Shown here piece after piece: positions 44,261 to 53,614 of a stretch of DNA of 64,000 nt; the first letter of the stretch is position 1, and every line of letters begins with the position of its first letter. The notes under the pieces were generated by a model, which ran no database searches, was not told where the DNA came from, and saw nothing but the letters and a program-made list of their open reading frames with translations. The stretch covers positions 1,116,001-1,180,000 of the forward strand of contig LT700187.1 in the NCBI GenBank assembly GCA_900155415.1, given 5' to 3'. Source of the stretch: Christensenella massiliensis. GTDB taxonomy: Bacteria > Bacillota > Clostridia > Christensenellales > Christensenellaceae. The position numbers and the translations under genes were made by a program.

Positions 44261-45856
44261 ATGTCAGAGCGACGGTTCCTGCGCAAGGCAGGTCTCATTC
44301 TGGCTGTATTGCTGGTTTTTTTAAATATTCCCATTATATCATACGCCTCCGGCATGGAACAGACGGACACACAGGAAACGGTGTGGGAGGAGGCGTCCAG
44401 TTTTGCGGAGCTTACGGAAAAGCTGGATTCCATGCGGCAAACAGGCGGGAATCTGCGTCTTACGGCAGATATTACCGTTGAGCAGGGAGAAGCCTATGAT
44501 TTTATTGCACCGCAGCTCATGGGAAAGGAGCCGGTCCTTTTGGACCTTGGCCCATACACCATTACAGTGCGGGGAACGCTTGCGCTGTATCCATACCTGC
44601 ATATCACGGGACAGGGCGGGCAGGATGGCCTGTTCCATGTAGAGGAGGGCGGATGGCTGGAAGTGTGGAGCATAACGGTCTCCGCGCAGGACGGCGTTGC
44701 GATACGGCAGGAAGACCGCTCTATTCTCGCCTATGGCAATCTGTTTGACGGAATGCCGGATTTCGCGTGTGAGGGGGAGATCATCCTTGCCGGCCCGGTC
44801 GCGGTGCCGAGATCGGCGGATGACCATGAATATCTTCCGGTTTTATATGTGCGCGACGGCGAGCGGCTGGAGGATGTTCTTCCCGAAACGGACCGCGCGG
44901 CTTTCTATGAAAACGGAACGGTCGATTATGAGCGCGACCTGCCTGTTTTATGGGATACCGAAGCGTTCGCCGGGCAGATCGGGCGCAAGGAACGCTTTCT
45001 GCTCACCGGAACCTACAGGGACGCGGCGGATTTTTCACCGCCGCAATGTCTGGTGACATTCGAGAACGGGAATCCTGCCACACTGCTTGCCTGCAGCACT
45101 TCCGCTATGCAGGGAGGGCTGATCGGCGACGTATGGGTCGCGTTTCCCCGGCCGGGCCCGGAATGCCGGCTGGACTGGTCTTCCGATGGGGAGCACTGGC
45201 AGCCCTGTGTATTCGAGATACAGCGCGAGCAGGACGGCAGGATACAATATGCAATAGAGCTCCCGGGAGCAAGCTATCCGTTTTATCTTTCCGCTGCCGT
45301 CCGATCGGAAACGGGCGGGGAAAGCTATTCCGATACCATCCGCATCGATGGTCCGGACGATACGGGAAAGATCGGCGGCAACCGCGGCGGCGGAACGGAT
45401 ATTTTAGAGCCTGACCTGCCGCCTGTTGTTTCCTCTCCCGGACAGGAGCAGGAGGGGCCATCCTTGTCTTCTGAGGCTTCTTCCGGCCAGAACGGCAGCG
45501 GAACGCCTGCTGCGGAACCGGATAAGATGGCACCGGCTGAAGCCGGTGCGCCCGCATCCGCACGGGAACAGAACGGCTCTTCCCCAGAATATGAAGAGCA
45601 GCCGTCGCCGTCTCAGCCGGTGCAGGAGGAACCATACAACGAAAAAAATGCCGGACAGGAGTCTGGAGCTGCGGAAGAGCCCGCCGAGGCATCCTCCGCG
45701 CAAAATATACAGAAAAAGCCGGAATATATGGCTCCCGCGCTGCAAATCATAATAGGCGCTGCGGTCATCGCGGGAATTGCTGCGCTCGTATTCACATGGG
45801 GGACCAAAGCCGGACTTGGCGCCAAGCTCAAGCGGCTTTTCCGTAAAAAGCAATGA
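44261..45856 (+). CDS. Membrane-anchored surface protein, pectin-lyase-like beta region
   Basis: 531 residues from the ATG at 44261 with AAAGGAG; the longer frame overlaps the kinase gene and is rejected. The signal peptide is RKAGLILAVLLVFLNIPIIS. The N-terminal third (ELTEKLDSMRQTGGNLRLTA ... LHITGQGGQDGLFHVEEGG) looks like the start of a beta-helix. A Pro/Glu/Ser/Ala-rich linker (about 385-485) leads to a membrane helix (LQIIIGAAVIAGIAALVF) and a basic tail, with no LPxTG motif. It lies between the two halves of a two-component system on the opposite strand and may be its target or a signal partner. Confidence 0.8.
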   Translation: MSERRFLRKAGLILAVLLVFLNIPIISYASGMEQTDTQETVWEEASSFAELTEKLDSMRQTGGNLRLTADITVEQGEAYDFIAPQLMGKEPVLLDLGPYTITVRGTLALYPYLHITGQGGQDGLFHVEEGGWLEVWSITVSAQDGVAIRQEDRSILAYGNLFDGMPDFACEGEIILAGPVAVPRSADDHEYLPVLYVRDGERLEDVLPETDRAAFYENGTVDYERDLPVLWDTEAFAGQIGRKERFLLTGTYRDAADFSPPQCLVTFENGNPATLLACSTSAMQGGLIGDVWVAFPRPGPECRLDWSSDGEHWQPCVFEIQREQDGRIQYAIELPGASYPFYLSAAVRSETGGESYSDTIRIDGPDDTGKIGGNRGGGTDILEPDLPPVVSSPGQEQEGPSLSSEASSGQNGSGTPAAEPDKMAPAEAGAPASAREQNGSSPEYEEQPSPSQPVQEEPYNEKNAGQESGAAEEPAEASSAQNIQKKPEYMAPALQIIIGAAVIAGIAALVFTWGTKAGLGAKLKRLFRKKQ

Positions 45857-45873
45857 AATACAGCGCAGCACGG

Positions 45874-46572
45874 TCAGCTTTCTTCTGAAACGAACCGATA
45901 GCCCTGACCGCGTATCGTTTCGATATATTCTTTTTCAGGGCAGAGAAAATGCAGCTTGCGCCTTACTTCAGATATGCGCGCCTGAATCGCATGGCGCCCT
46001 AAATTGACCGGTTCGCGCCACACCCTGTCGTGCAGCTGCTCATAGGAAAAGACACGGCCGGGATGGCGCGCAAGAAACGCGATGATCTCAAACTCGATCC
46101 GCGAAAAGTCTCCTTTTTGCTCTCCATACCATACCTCGCGTTTTCCGGTATCGATTTTGAGCGGGCCAAATTGCAGGAGCTCCGGCGGAAAATCCTCCGT
46201 GCGCCGTTGGATGCGCAGGCGTATCCGTGCTTCCAGCTCCAAAAAGGAGCAGGGCTTGCATACATAATCGTCTCCACCGATCGAAAGTCCACGCACACGG
46301 TGCTCCTCCTCCGTATAGACGGAAAGAAAAATGATAGGAACCGAAGAAACCGCGCGGATAGCGGTACATACGTCGAACCCGTCCCATTCCGGAAGATCGA
46401 CGTCCAGTACGATGCAGTCAAATGCGGTAGAGGTCACGGAGCGGAGCACGTCTTTTGCATCGGAAAGACATGTGACGGTATAGCCGCGTTCCTTAAAAAA
46501 ATCACGGCAGATCTGCAGGAAGTCCGTATCGTCATCTATAAAAAGCAGCTTATAATTTTTATGGCCTGTCAT
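45874..46572 (-). CDS. OmpR/PhoB-family response regulator
   Basis: A 232-residue regulator. The receiver domain has acidic DDD at residues 13-15, the phospho-acceptor Asp in IVLDVDLPEWDG, Thr/Ser in LSVYTEEE and Lys in CKPCSF. The C-terminal winged helix has FSRIEFEIIAFLARHPGRVF and IQARISEVRRKL ... IETIRGQGYRF. The ribosome site is GGAGGC. It is presumed to pair with the histidine kinase at 42236-44224 and to regulate the neighbouring surface-protein gene, with which its 3' end converges only 17 bases away. Confidence 0.92.
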   Translation of the reverse strand: MTGHKNYKLLFIDDDTDFLQICRDFFKERGYTVTCLSDAKDVLRSVTSTAFDCIVLDVDLPEWDGFDVCTAIRAVSSVPIIFLSVYTEEEHRVRGLSIGGDDYVCKPCSFLELEARIRLRIQRRTEDFPPELLQFGPLKIDTGKREVWYGEQKGDFSRIEFEIIAFLARHPGRVFSYEQLHDRVWREPVNLGRHAIQARISEVRRKLHFLCPEKEYIETIRGQGYRFVSEES

Positions 46573-47042
46573 GACAGCATTGCCTCCGGGATACTGATTT
46601 CCTCCCTATTATAGCATAGGGAAAAATGCGGAATATTTGGAAATTGTCCGCTGGACGTCATATTTTGACGTTTCGTCCGCAGGCTGTGATAATAAAATGC
46701 CGTAAAAATCAGCGGAAAGAGATTCACGGCGGCCCGAGAGAAACTGCGGTATTGGAAAACAGCCGAAAAAATTCTGGAATATAAAAAAGCAGGGGGCCGC
46801 GGAACAATAGGCAAAAATCAGGCTGTGGACCCGCCTTGACGACGGACCCGCGCTGTTTGCCCGAGCATGCTCCGGCACGCTGGCTTACAGAAAATAATAG
46901 GAAAGCGGACGAGCCGCTTTTTCAGGACGACAGACTCCGGATATAGTCATCGTCTCCCCAAACGATACGCAAAGCATATCGTTTGGGGGAATCGCTGTAC
47001 CGGAAAACCAAAGCCGGATGAAGCTCCCGTTTTATTAAAAGC
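46573..47042. other. Intergenic region with a 12-bp perfect inverted repeat
   Basis: No supported gene. It contains CCCCAAACGATA (46956-46967) / TATCGTTTGGGG (46977-46988) with a 9-base loop and no T-run on either strand, so an operator or RNA element is more likely than a terminator. A smaller AAAGCGG/CCGCTTT stem followed by TTTC lies at 46902-46922 and may be a weak rightward terminator. Confidence 0.5.
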
Positions 47043-47543
47043 TCACGGCTCGAAACAGATCTCCCGTACCCCATCCTCGATATAGTAGTGCATCTCCTCA
47101 TGCACATCCGCATCCGCTGCGATCTTCTGGATATCCATTCTGCAATAGGTGACCTCGGCGGAAGCGAGCGGCTCGCCGCGCACATCCAATATCTCCGTAT
47201 TGACGCGGAAGAAAAGCGGGCTGCTTTTGGCAAGCCGTCCTCTTCCGAATAGGTCGGCGCCGTAGGGAACAGGCTTCCTGTATTTCACATTCAGATTGAT
47301 GGTGACGCCCCACGTATCCTCCGCTTCCGTCCAGCAGGCCCGAAGCCCGAGCTCGTCGAGCATGGCCGATATGAGGCCGCCGTGCACCCGGCCGGGATAG
47401 CTCTGGTGCTCTTCGCGGAACTGAAACGGCGTTAAGACGCTGCCGTCCTCCATATTATAGAACTGGGCCTTCAGGCCAAAGGGATTATCCATACCGCACA
47501 TCACGCACATGCGGCTGTTCCTCTGCTTGCTCAAAACTTTCAT
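47043..47543 (-). CDS. PaaI-type hotdog-fold thioesterase
   Basis: A 166-residue hotdog protein. HQSYPGRVHGGLISAMLDELG carries the family HGG motif and the general-base acidic residue, and GVTINLNVKYRKPVP is the second strand pair. An N-terminal CVMCGMDNPFGL segment is frequent in this subgroup. It probably hydrolyses acyl-CoA thioesters in the cytoplasm. The start has GAGGTGA. It stands alone with no clear pathway partners. Confidence 0.85.
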   Translation of the reverse strand: MKVLSKQRNSRMCVMCGMDNPFGLKAQFYNMEDGSVLTPFQFREEHQSYPGRVHGGLISAMLDELGLRACWTEAEDTWGVTINLNVKYRKPVPYGADLFGRGRLAKSSPLFFRVNTEILDVRGEPLASAEVTYCRMDIQKIAADADVHEEMHYYIEDGVREICFEP

Positions 47544-48177
47544 GCATTCACCTCAAAATATACCGTAAGATTTCCGAAATGCGGAGATAAAATATATTAT
47601 AATAGAAAGGAAAAAGATAAAAAAGGAGTTTTGAAGAGAATTCCATGCAGAACGGATGAAAAGGGATGAACGAAAAGCAAAGGGCAGCAGTTACAGCTAT
47701 GGAAAAATTTGGCCGTGTGTTTGCCGGAGCAGACTCGCGTTTGTTGCGATGACACGGGCACAAAAGAAGCGGTGGCTCTCCGGCGCGTTTTGATGGATCG
47801 CCCTGCCATCCATTCCGCTTTCTGTTTGATATTGGCGCAAAGTTCGTCTATACGCGGTAACAATGGGCTTGTGGAAGAAACGAGAAATTATGTACGCTAT
47901 TGCCGGTAAAATATGCCGGAGAGAATATGGAGGCTCCCGTTTCCGGACGCGCAGAGGGAAAGCACGCGGTATTCAGCTGTGGAACGGTACTGGATGCGGA
48001 TATGGATAAGGCGGCGTATGCCGCCCGGTTCGATGGACTGGATATGCCACGGCGCATCTCATTCCGTGTGAAATTGGAAAAGTTATAAACGCCTCTATAT
48101 GCGGGAATCGAAAAAAGCGTAGTAACGGATTGCTTTTTTTGGTATAATAGAGAAATCATATGGGGCCTGCGGCCGCC
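47544..48177. other. Intergenic region, possible gene remnants, promoter of the rhamnose operon
   Basis: About 640 bases with several short rightward frames broken by stops (for example MEKFGRVFAGADSRLL and the frame 47900-48088). They have no common reading frame and no recognisable family, so a decayed gene is possible. A TATAAT box at 48143-48148 lies about 40 bases before the glycosyltransferase start. Confidence 0.4.
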
Positions 48178-48190
48178 GGAGGATATGTTT

Positions 48191-48988
48191 TTGAAGTATG
48201 ACGTGACGCTCAGCATCGTCAATTACAACGACTATGACCGGGCAAAAGAGGCGATCGCCTCTATCCTGCAATATACGCACGGGATACGTGTAAAGATCTA
48301 TCTTGTGGATAACGCGTCCAAAGACGGGAGCGCGACGCGGCTTGCGGACGAGTTTTCCGCGATCAGCGTGATCTTCAGCGATAAAAATCTGGGTTTCGGC
48401 GCGGGGCACAATCTCGTCCTGCCTCTGATCGATTCGGATTTCCACGCGGTGGTGAATCCGGATATCATTCTTGCGGGCGATATCCTTGCGGAGCTTGCGG
48501 ACTATATGCGCCGTCACCCGGATATCGGGATGTGTACGCCCGCCATCCGCTATATGGACGGAACGCCCCAGCATCTTCCCAAACGCAATCCGCGTTTGAA
48601 ATACCTGATCGCAAACCGTGCGCCGGGCAAACAGTGGGAGCCTTTGCGGCGGCACTATAAAATGCTGGACGAGGATCTCTCGGACGTAACGGATATCGAG
48701 TTTGCGTCCGGCTGCTTCCTATTCGCGCGCACGCCGCTCTTAAAGCTTGTGGGCGGGTTTGACGAACGGTATTTTATGTATTTCGAGGATGCGGACCTTA
48801 CGCGGATGCTGCGGAAAAATGCGCGCGTGGTCTATTATCCGTATGCGTACGTCTATCACGATTATTCCCGGACGAGCGCGCACAGCGCGCGCTATCTGAT
48901 GATCCATATCGCTTCCATGTTCAAGTATTTCTGGAAATGGCGGGGAGCGGGAGCTGTGCAGGACGGCATTACAGTCGGACCGGGATAA
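48191..48988 (+). CDS. Family 2 glycosyltransferase (rhamnosyltransferase-like)
   Basis: A GT-A enzyme of about 265 residues. [19 protein letters not shown] and [14 protein letters not shown] bind nucleotide sugar, VVNPDIIL holds the metal-binding DxD equivalent, and [18 protein letters not shown] carries the ED catalytic region typical of rhamnosyl transferases. The TTG at 48191 has GGAGG at the ideal 8-base spacing, while an ATG two codons earlier is only two bases from that site, so TTG is preferred. It is the first gene of the rml operon and presumably builds rhamnose-containing cell-wall glycan. Confidence 0.85.
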   Translation: MKYDVTLSIVNYNDYDRAKEAIASILQYTHGIRVKIYLVDNASKDGSATRLADEFSAISVIFSDKNLGFGAGHNLVLPLIDSDFHAVVNPDIILAGDILAELADYMRRHPDIGMCTPAIRYMDGTPQHLPKRNPRLKYLIANRAPGKQWEPLRRHYKMLDEDLSDVTDIEFASGCFLFARTPLLKLVGGFDERYFMYFEDADLTRMLRKNARVVYYPYAYVYHDYSRTSAHSARYLMIHIASMFKYFWKWRGAGAVQDGITVGPG

Positions 48989-49014
48989 AATACGATTTGA
49001 AAGAGGGAAAAGAA

Positions 49015-49896
49015 ATGAAAGGAATCATATTAGCGGGCGGAAGCGGCACGCGGCTCTATCCGCTCACGATCATGACGAGCAAGCAGCTTTTGCCCGTCTA
49101 CGACAAGCCGATGATCTATTATCCGCTTTCCACGCTGATGCTTGCAGGGATCAAGGATATCCTGATCATCTCCACGCCCGTCGACCTGCCGCGGTTCCAA
49201 AACCTGCTGGGAGACGGACAGCAGTTCGGTATCTCGCTCTCCTATAAGGAGCAGCCGTCGCCGGACGGCCTTGCGCAGGCGTTTATCCTCGGAGAGGAAT
49301 TCATCGGAGGCGATTCGTGCGCAATGATCCTCGGAGACAATATTTTTTACGGAAACGGCCTTTCGCAGCTGATGGCAGAAGCGGTCGCAAACAAAAACCG
49401 TGCGACGGTGTTCGGATATTATGTAGACGACCCGGAACGCTTCGGCATCGTGGAGTTCGATGCAGACGGCAAGGCGCTGTCGGTAGAGGAGAAGCCGGAG
49501 CAGCCCAAATCCAATTATGCCATCACCGGCCTGTATTTTTACGATGAACGGGTGGTGGAATACGCGAAAAGCCTCAAGCCAAGCGCACGCGGCGAGCTTG
49601 AGATCACGGACCTCAACCGCATCTATCTTGAAAAGGGCGACCTTGACGTGAAACTCATGGGGCGCGGCTATGCATGGCTCGATACGGGAACGTTCGATTC
49701 GCTGATCGAGGCGGCGGAATTTGTGCGCATGCTGCAAAAGCGGCAGGGCATCGTGATGTCCGCGCCGGAGGAGATCGCCTACCGCAGAGGCTGGATCGAC
49801 GAACGGACGCTTGTGGAAAGCGCGGACCGGTATGGAAAATCATCGTATGGGCAGCATCTGCATGCTGTCGCGAAAGGAAAGGTGCTTGATATATGA
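49015..49896 (+). CDS. rmlA: Glucose-1-phosphate thymidylyltransferase
   Basis: 293 residues from the ATG at 49015. The nucleotide-binding motif [20 protein letters not shown] and [17 protein letters not shown] are diagnostic, as are [24 protein letters not shown] and [11 protein letters not shown]. It makes dTDP-glucose from glucose-1-phosphate and dTTP, the first step to dTDP-L-rhamnose. The stop overlaps the start of rmlC by four bases. Confidence 0.96.
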   Translation: MKGIILAGGSGTRLYPLTIMTSKQLLPVYDKPMIYYPLSTLMLAGIKDILIISTPVDLPRFQNLLGDGQQFGISLSYKEQPSPDGLAQAFILGEEFIGGDSCAMILGDNIFYGNGLSQLMAEAVANKNRATVFGYYVDDPERFGIVEFDADGKALSVEEKPEQPKSNYAITGLYFYDERVVEYAKSLKPSARGELEITDLNRIYLEKGDLDVKLMGRGYAWLDTGTFDSLIEAAEFVRMLQKRQGIVMSAPEEIAYRRGWIDERTLVESADRYGKSSYGQHLHAVAKGKVLDI

Positions 49897-50438
49897 AAGC
49901 GATAGAAACGGGGATCGAAGGCCTTGTGGTGATCGAGCCTGACTGCCACGGCGACCACCGCGGCTGGTTTATGGAAACGTACAGCAAGCCGAAGTTTGAA
50001 GCGCTCGGCATCACCTGCGAATTTGTGCAGGACAATCAGTCGTACTCGGCACAGAAGGGAACGCTGCGCGGCCTGCATTTTCAGAAGAATCCGATGGCGC
50101 AGTCGAAGCTTCTGCGGTGTACGCGGGGAAAGATACTCGATGTGGCGGTGGATATCCGCAAAAATTCACCGACCTATAAAAAATGGTATGCGGTGGAGCT
50201 TTCGGCGGAAAACAAAAAACAGTTCTTTATGCCGAGGGGCATGGCGCATGGTTTTGTCACGCTCACGGACGACGTGGAGGTGCAGTATAAGGTGGACGCG
50301 GTCTACGCGCCCGACTGCGACCGCTCCATCCGGTTCGACGATCCGGAGATCGGCGTCGACTGGGGCGTCACAGAACCGATTCTTTCGGAAAAAGACCTCA
50401 AAGCGCCTCTGCTTGCGGACAGCGACGCAGATTTTTAA
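49893..50438 (+). CDS. rmlC: dTDP-4-dehydrorhamnose 3,5-epimerase
   Basis: A 181-residue cupin-fold epimerase. [19 protein letters not shown] holds the catalytic His, and [14 protein letters not shown] and [20 protein letters not shown] are diagnostic. It acts on dTDP-4-keto-6-deoxyglucose. It overlaps rmlA and is followed by a cluster of small hairpins before rmlB. Confidence 0.96.
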   Translation: MKAIETGIEGLVVIEPDCHGDHRGWFMETYSKPKFEALGITCEFVQDNQSYSAQKGTLRGLHFQKNPMAQSKLLRCTRGKILDVAVDIRKNSPTYKKWYAVELSAENKKQFFMPRGMAHGFVTLTDDVEVQYKVDAVYAPDCDRSIRFDDPEIGVDWGVTEPILSEKDLKAPLLADSDADF

Positions 50439-50440
50439 GC

Positions 50441-50517
50441 GCACGCGCGAAAGCGTGCCGCAAGCGCCTGTGAAACAGGCAGCGGACCGCCCAAAAGGCG
50501 TTTCCTGAACTTTCAGG
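50441..50517 (+). other. Cluster of four small hairpins between rmlC and rmlB
   Basis: Four consecutive stems lie in 77 bases: GCACGC/GCGTGC, CCTG/CAGG, CGCC/GGCG and CCTGAA/TTCAGG, mostly with A-rich loops of 5-6 bases. No T-run follows. This could be an mRNA stability or processing element, or a small repetitive insertion. Confidence 0.5.
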
Positions 50518-50560
50518 CGCACGGCGCGGCGATACAGATCAATTTTAAGGAGTTTATGAT

Positions 50561-51583
50561 ATGACGAAAGTACTTATCACCGGCGGCGCCGGATTCATCG
50601 GGAGCAACTTTGTGTTCCACATGCTTGAAAACCACCCGGATTATGAGCTTGTGGTCGTTGACCTGCTCACCTATGCGGGCAACCTCGAAACGCTGAAAGA
50701 CGTTTTGGACCGCCCGAACGTCCATTTCTATAAGGCGGATATCGCGGACCGGGAAGCGATTTTTGAGCTTTTTGAAGACGAACGCCCCGACACGGTGGTC
50801 AACTTCGCGGCAGAATCCCATGTGGACCGTTCCATCGAAGACCCGGGCATCTTCCTGCGTTCTAATATCATCGGCACGCAGACGCTGATGGACGCCTGCC
50901 GCAAATACGGGATCGGACGCTATCATCAGGTCTCTACAGACGAGGTGTACGGCGATCTGCCGCTCGACCGTCCAGACCTGTTTTTCACAGAGGAAACGCC
51001 GCTCCACACGTCGTCGCCCTATTCGGCGTCCAAAGCCAGCGCGGACCTGCTCGTGCAGGCGTATCACAGGACGTATGGGCTTCCGGTCACGATCTCGCGC
51101 TGCTCGAACAACTACGGGCCCTACCATTTCCCGGAGAAGCTGATCCCGCTCATCATTTCGCGGGCGCTTGCGGATGAAAGCCTGCCGGTGTACGGAACGG
51201 GCGAAAACGTGCGCGACTGGCTGTATGTGCGCGACCATTGCACAGCCATCGACCGTATCATCCACGACGGACGTGTGGGCGAGGTATATAATATCGGCGG
51301 GCACAACGAACGCACGAACCTTCAGGTCGTCAAAACGGTCTTAAAGGAGCTTGGAAAGCCAGAGAGTCTCATTACATTCGTCAAAGACCGCGCAGGACAC
51401 GATATGCGCTATGCGATCGATCCGGCCAAGATGATGCGGGAGCTCGGCTGGGAGCCGACGACGACATTCGACGAGGGGATCAAAAAAACCGTGAAGTGGT
51501 ATCTTGAAAACGAGGAATGGTGGAAAAACATCATCAGCGGAGACTATCAGCAATATTACGAAAAGATGTATGCGAATAGATAA
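50561..51583 (+). CDS. rmlB: dTDP-glucose 4,6-dehydratase
   Basis: A 340-residue extended SDR. The Rossmann motif is [15 protein letters not shown], the active site is STDEVYGDL (Thr-Asp-Glu), and YSASKASAD is the YxxxK pair. [12 protein letters not shown] and [19 protein letters not shown] are diagnostic. It converts dTDP-glucose to the 4-keto-6-deoxy sugar. AAGGAG precedes the ATG. The final enzyme, RmlD, is encoded 4 kb away at 55599. Confidence 0.96.
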   Translation: MTKVLITGGAGFIGSNFVFHMLENHPDYELVVVDLLTYAGNLETLKDVLDRPNVHFYKADIADREAIFELFEDERPDTVVNFAAESHVDRSIEDPGIFLRSNIIGTQTLMDACRKYGIGRYHQVSTDEVYGDLPLDRPDLFFTEETPLHTSSPYSASKASADLLVQAYHRTYGLPVTISRCSNNYGPYHFPEKLIPLIISRALADESLPVYGTGENVRDWLYVRDHCTAIDRIIHDGRVGEVYNIGGHNERTNLQVVKTVLKELGKPESLITFVKDRAGHDMRYAIDPAKMMRELGWEPTTTFDEGIKKTVKWYLENEEWWKNIISGDYQQYYEKMYANR

Positions 51584-51622
51584 CGGGGCGCAGGGCTCCT
51601 AAGCTGACGACACAGATTTACC

Positions 51623-51661
51623 GCATATAAAAAACGCCGGATACCGGCGTTTTTTATATGC
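51623..51661. terminator. Bidirectional terminator after rmlB
   Basis: GCATATAAAAAACGCCGG pairs with CCGGCGTTTTTTATATGC around a two-base AT loop, with long A and T flanks. Confidence 0.92.
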
Positions 51662-51731
51662 AGCAGAGCGCGCGGCACCCCGGCAGACAGAGATAAGAAA
51701 AACGTACGGAAACAGATTTTTGGAAAGTGTA

Positions 51732-51762
51732 TTGACTTAGAGTGAACTCCAAGATTTATAAT
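51732..51762 (+). promoter_or_regulatory. MerR-type promoter with 19-bp spacer and dyad operator
   Basis: TTGACT and consensus TATAAT are separated by 19 bp, too long for ordinary sigma-A use. The spacer holds an imperfect palindrome, CTTAGAGT-GA-ACTCCAAG. Over-long spacers with a central dyad are the hallmark of promoters activated by MerR-family proteins, and this motif resembles those of AdhR/NmlR-type aldehyde or electrophile sensors. No MerR gene is found within the window beside it. It drives the CMD-cupin gene. Confidence 0.75.
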
Positions 51763-51848
51763 GGTCCTGACAGCAGGGGAACGTAAGGGAACCTTTCAGA
51801 ATATTTGCGGTAAAAATGGCGAATATATAGGCATAAGGAGGGAACAAA

Positions 51849-52607
51849 ATGAAAAAGCAAACGGCGGGGCGGGACAGCCTCGGAAAATTTGCACCGAAAT
51901 TTGCGCAGCTGAACGACGACGTGCTGTTCGGTGAGGTATGGAGCAGGGAAGACAAGCTGTCGCTGCGGGACAGGTCGCTCGTGACGATATGCGTCTTTAT
52001 GGGGAAAGGCTTGGTGGACAGCTCGTTGAAGTTCCATCTGGTAAGTGCAAAAAACAATGGCATCACGCAGGAGGAAATGGCGGAGATCATTACGCACGCT
52101 GCCTTTTATGCCGGCTGGCCTAACGCGTGGGCCGTATTCAACATGGCGAAAGAGGTATATGCGGACGGCGATGCCGAAAAAGCGCATGGCGGACTATTCG
52201 GAATGGGAGAGCCCAACACGGCCTTTGCACAGTATTTCACAGGGAATTCCTATCTGAAGTCCCTGACGGACCCAAGCGGAGCGCTGTTTTTAGCCAATGT
52301 GACGTTTGAACCGGGCTGCAGGAACAACTGGCACAAGCATCTCGCCAAAAGCGGCGGCGGACAGCTTCTCGTCTGCGTCGAAGGAGAGGGCTGGTATCAG
52401 GAGGCGGGCAAGGCGGCTCAAAGCCTGAAAGCGGGAGACGTTGTTACGATACCGGCAAACGTCAAGCATTGGCACGGCGCGAAACGGGATTCATGGTTCA
52501 GCCATATTGCGGTCGAGGTTCCGGGAGAAGAGACTGAAAACGAATGGATGGAGCCTGTAACAGATGAGGAATATGGGAATTTAGAGCGGGAGGCGCGCGG
52601 CGAATAA
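51849..52607 (+). CDS. Carboxymuconolactone decarboxylase-like/cupin fusion protein
   Basis: A 252-residue two-domain protein. The N-terminal CMD domain (about 1-105) has RDRSLVTICVFMGKGLVDSS and EEMAEIITHAAFYAGWPNAW. It lacks the CxxC of AhpD-type peroxidases. The C-terminal cupin (about 130-235) has NNWHKHLAKSGGGQLLVCVEG and a second HWHGA motif for metal binding. Such fusions are common beside electrophile- or aldehyde-responsive regulators. The MerR-type promoter upstream supports a stress-induced role. The reaction is unknown. Confidence 0.87.
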   Translation: MKKQTAGRDSLGKFAPKFAQLNDDVLFGEVWSREDKLSLRDRSLVTICVFMGKGLVDSSLKFHLVSAKNNGITQEEMAEIITHAAFYAGWPNAWAVFNMAKEVYADGDAEKAHGGLFGMGEPNTAFAQYFTGNSYLKSLTDPSGALFLANVTFEPGCRNNWHKHLAKSGGGQLLVCVEGEGWYQEAGKAAQSLKAGDVVTIPANVKHWHGAKRDSWFSHIAVEVPGEETENEWMEPVTDEEYGNLEREARGE

Positions 52608-52652
52608 GAGGCCGCGGCTCAAGAGAGCAAGAAGCTGACGGAAGGAGGAAGT

Positions 52653-53213
52653 ATGCGAAAAAAACGAATAAGGTTCGCGGGACTTGTCCTGACGGCGTTT
52701 GCCCTCGCGGCTGTGATGACCGCTGCCGCATGTGCGGAAGCAGAACCGCAAAAACAAAATGACGACGGCAGGGGCTATGCCGCAGCCGGCGTGGAAGAAC
52801 AGGCTGATGAGATGAAAAATAAAAATGCGGATATGGAGGAGGCGGCGAAGAACGCAGAGCTGAAGATCGCCGTGGGCGACACGGTTCTGACGGCATCGCT
52901 GGAAGAGAATTCTTCTGCACAGGCATTGGAGCAGCTGCTTGCAGACGGCCCGCTTACTATTGAAATGCGGGATTACGGTAATATGGAAAAGGTGGGAGCG
53001 CTCGGCGCCGAGCTGCCGGAAAACAATGAGGAGCTCACGGCGCAAGCGGGAGACCTGATTCTCTATCAGGGAGATTCATTCGTCATCTATTATGCGCAAA
53101 ACACATGGAACCTCACAAGGCTGGGGAAGATCAGGCATACCACAGCGGACGAACTGAAAGAAATACTCGGGAATGGTGATGTTACCGTCACGCTTTCACT
53201 GAATAAAGAATAA
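52653..53213 (+). CDS. Cyclophilin-like-fold lipoprotein
   Basis: A 186-residue protein with a lipoprotein signal (MRKKRIRFAGLVLTAFALAA, Cys about residue 27). A charged linker with helical repeats follows, then a cyclophilin-like domain (about 70-186): GDTVLTASLEENSSAQALEQ, MRDYGNMEKVGALG and AGDLILYQGDSFVIYY. The domain family is widespread in anaerobes and of unknown function. AAGGAGG precedes the ATG. The gap to the CMD-cupin gene is 45 bases, so the two may be co-transcribed from the MerR-type promoter. Confidence 0.82.
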   Translation: MRKKRIRFAGLVLTAFALAAVMTAAACAEAEPQKQNDDGRGYAAAGVEEQADEMKNKNADMEEAAKNAELKIAVGDTVLTASLEENSSAQALEQLLADGPLTIEMRDYGNMEKVGALGAELPENNEELTAQAGDLILYQGDSFVIYYAQNTWNLTRLGKIRHTTADELKEILGNGDVTVTLSLNKE

Positions 53214-53223
53214 CGATATGTAA

Positions 53224-53250
53224 AGGCGCGGCAAAAAGCCGCGCTTTTTT
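53224..53250 (+). terminator. Intrinsic terminator
   Basis: GCGCGGC / GCCGCGC stem with a five-A loop, followed by six T. It ends the CMD-cupin and lipoprotein transcript. Confidence 0.9.
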
Positions 53251-53347
53251 GCGCGGCGCTGCTCCCCCGCTTCTCCGCCGGGTTCATTTTACTGACGTTC
53301 CATTCAATCTCGGCAAAGATTTCGTTTTATCTGTATCTGTTTTGCAA

Positions 53348-53614
53348 AAAGTATAAAATTATTCTCTTCATCTCACTCGGATTTATCCGCTGTTCGTCAT
53401 TTTTCGTACAGAGGGGCCGCAAACGCGGTATTATTTGCTATGATATTTTTACCGGTTTCGTGCGCACCGCTGCGGCGCGCGCGGAAGCTTATTATATAAA
53501 CTGTTCTGATTCGTCAGCTTATGGAGGGCTCGATATGAAAAAAATTGTGTGTATGATATTGGCTGCCGTCATGATATGCTCGCTCGGCGCGACAGGCTTT
53601 GCGCAGGACGGCAT
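53348..53614 (+). repeat. 267-bp leader plus signal-peptide cassette, copy B
   Basis: A gap-free match to 38472-38738 (see copy A). The sequence before it (53251-53347) is unrelated to that before copy A, where the Fic remnant sits. Confidence 0.92.
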
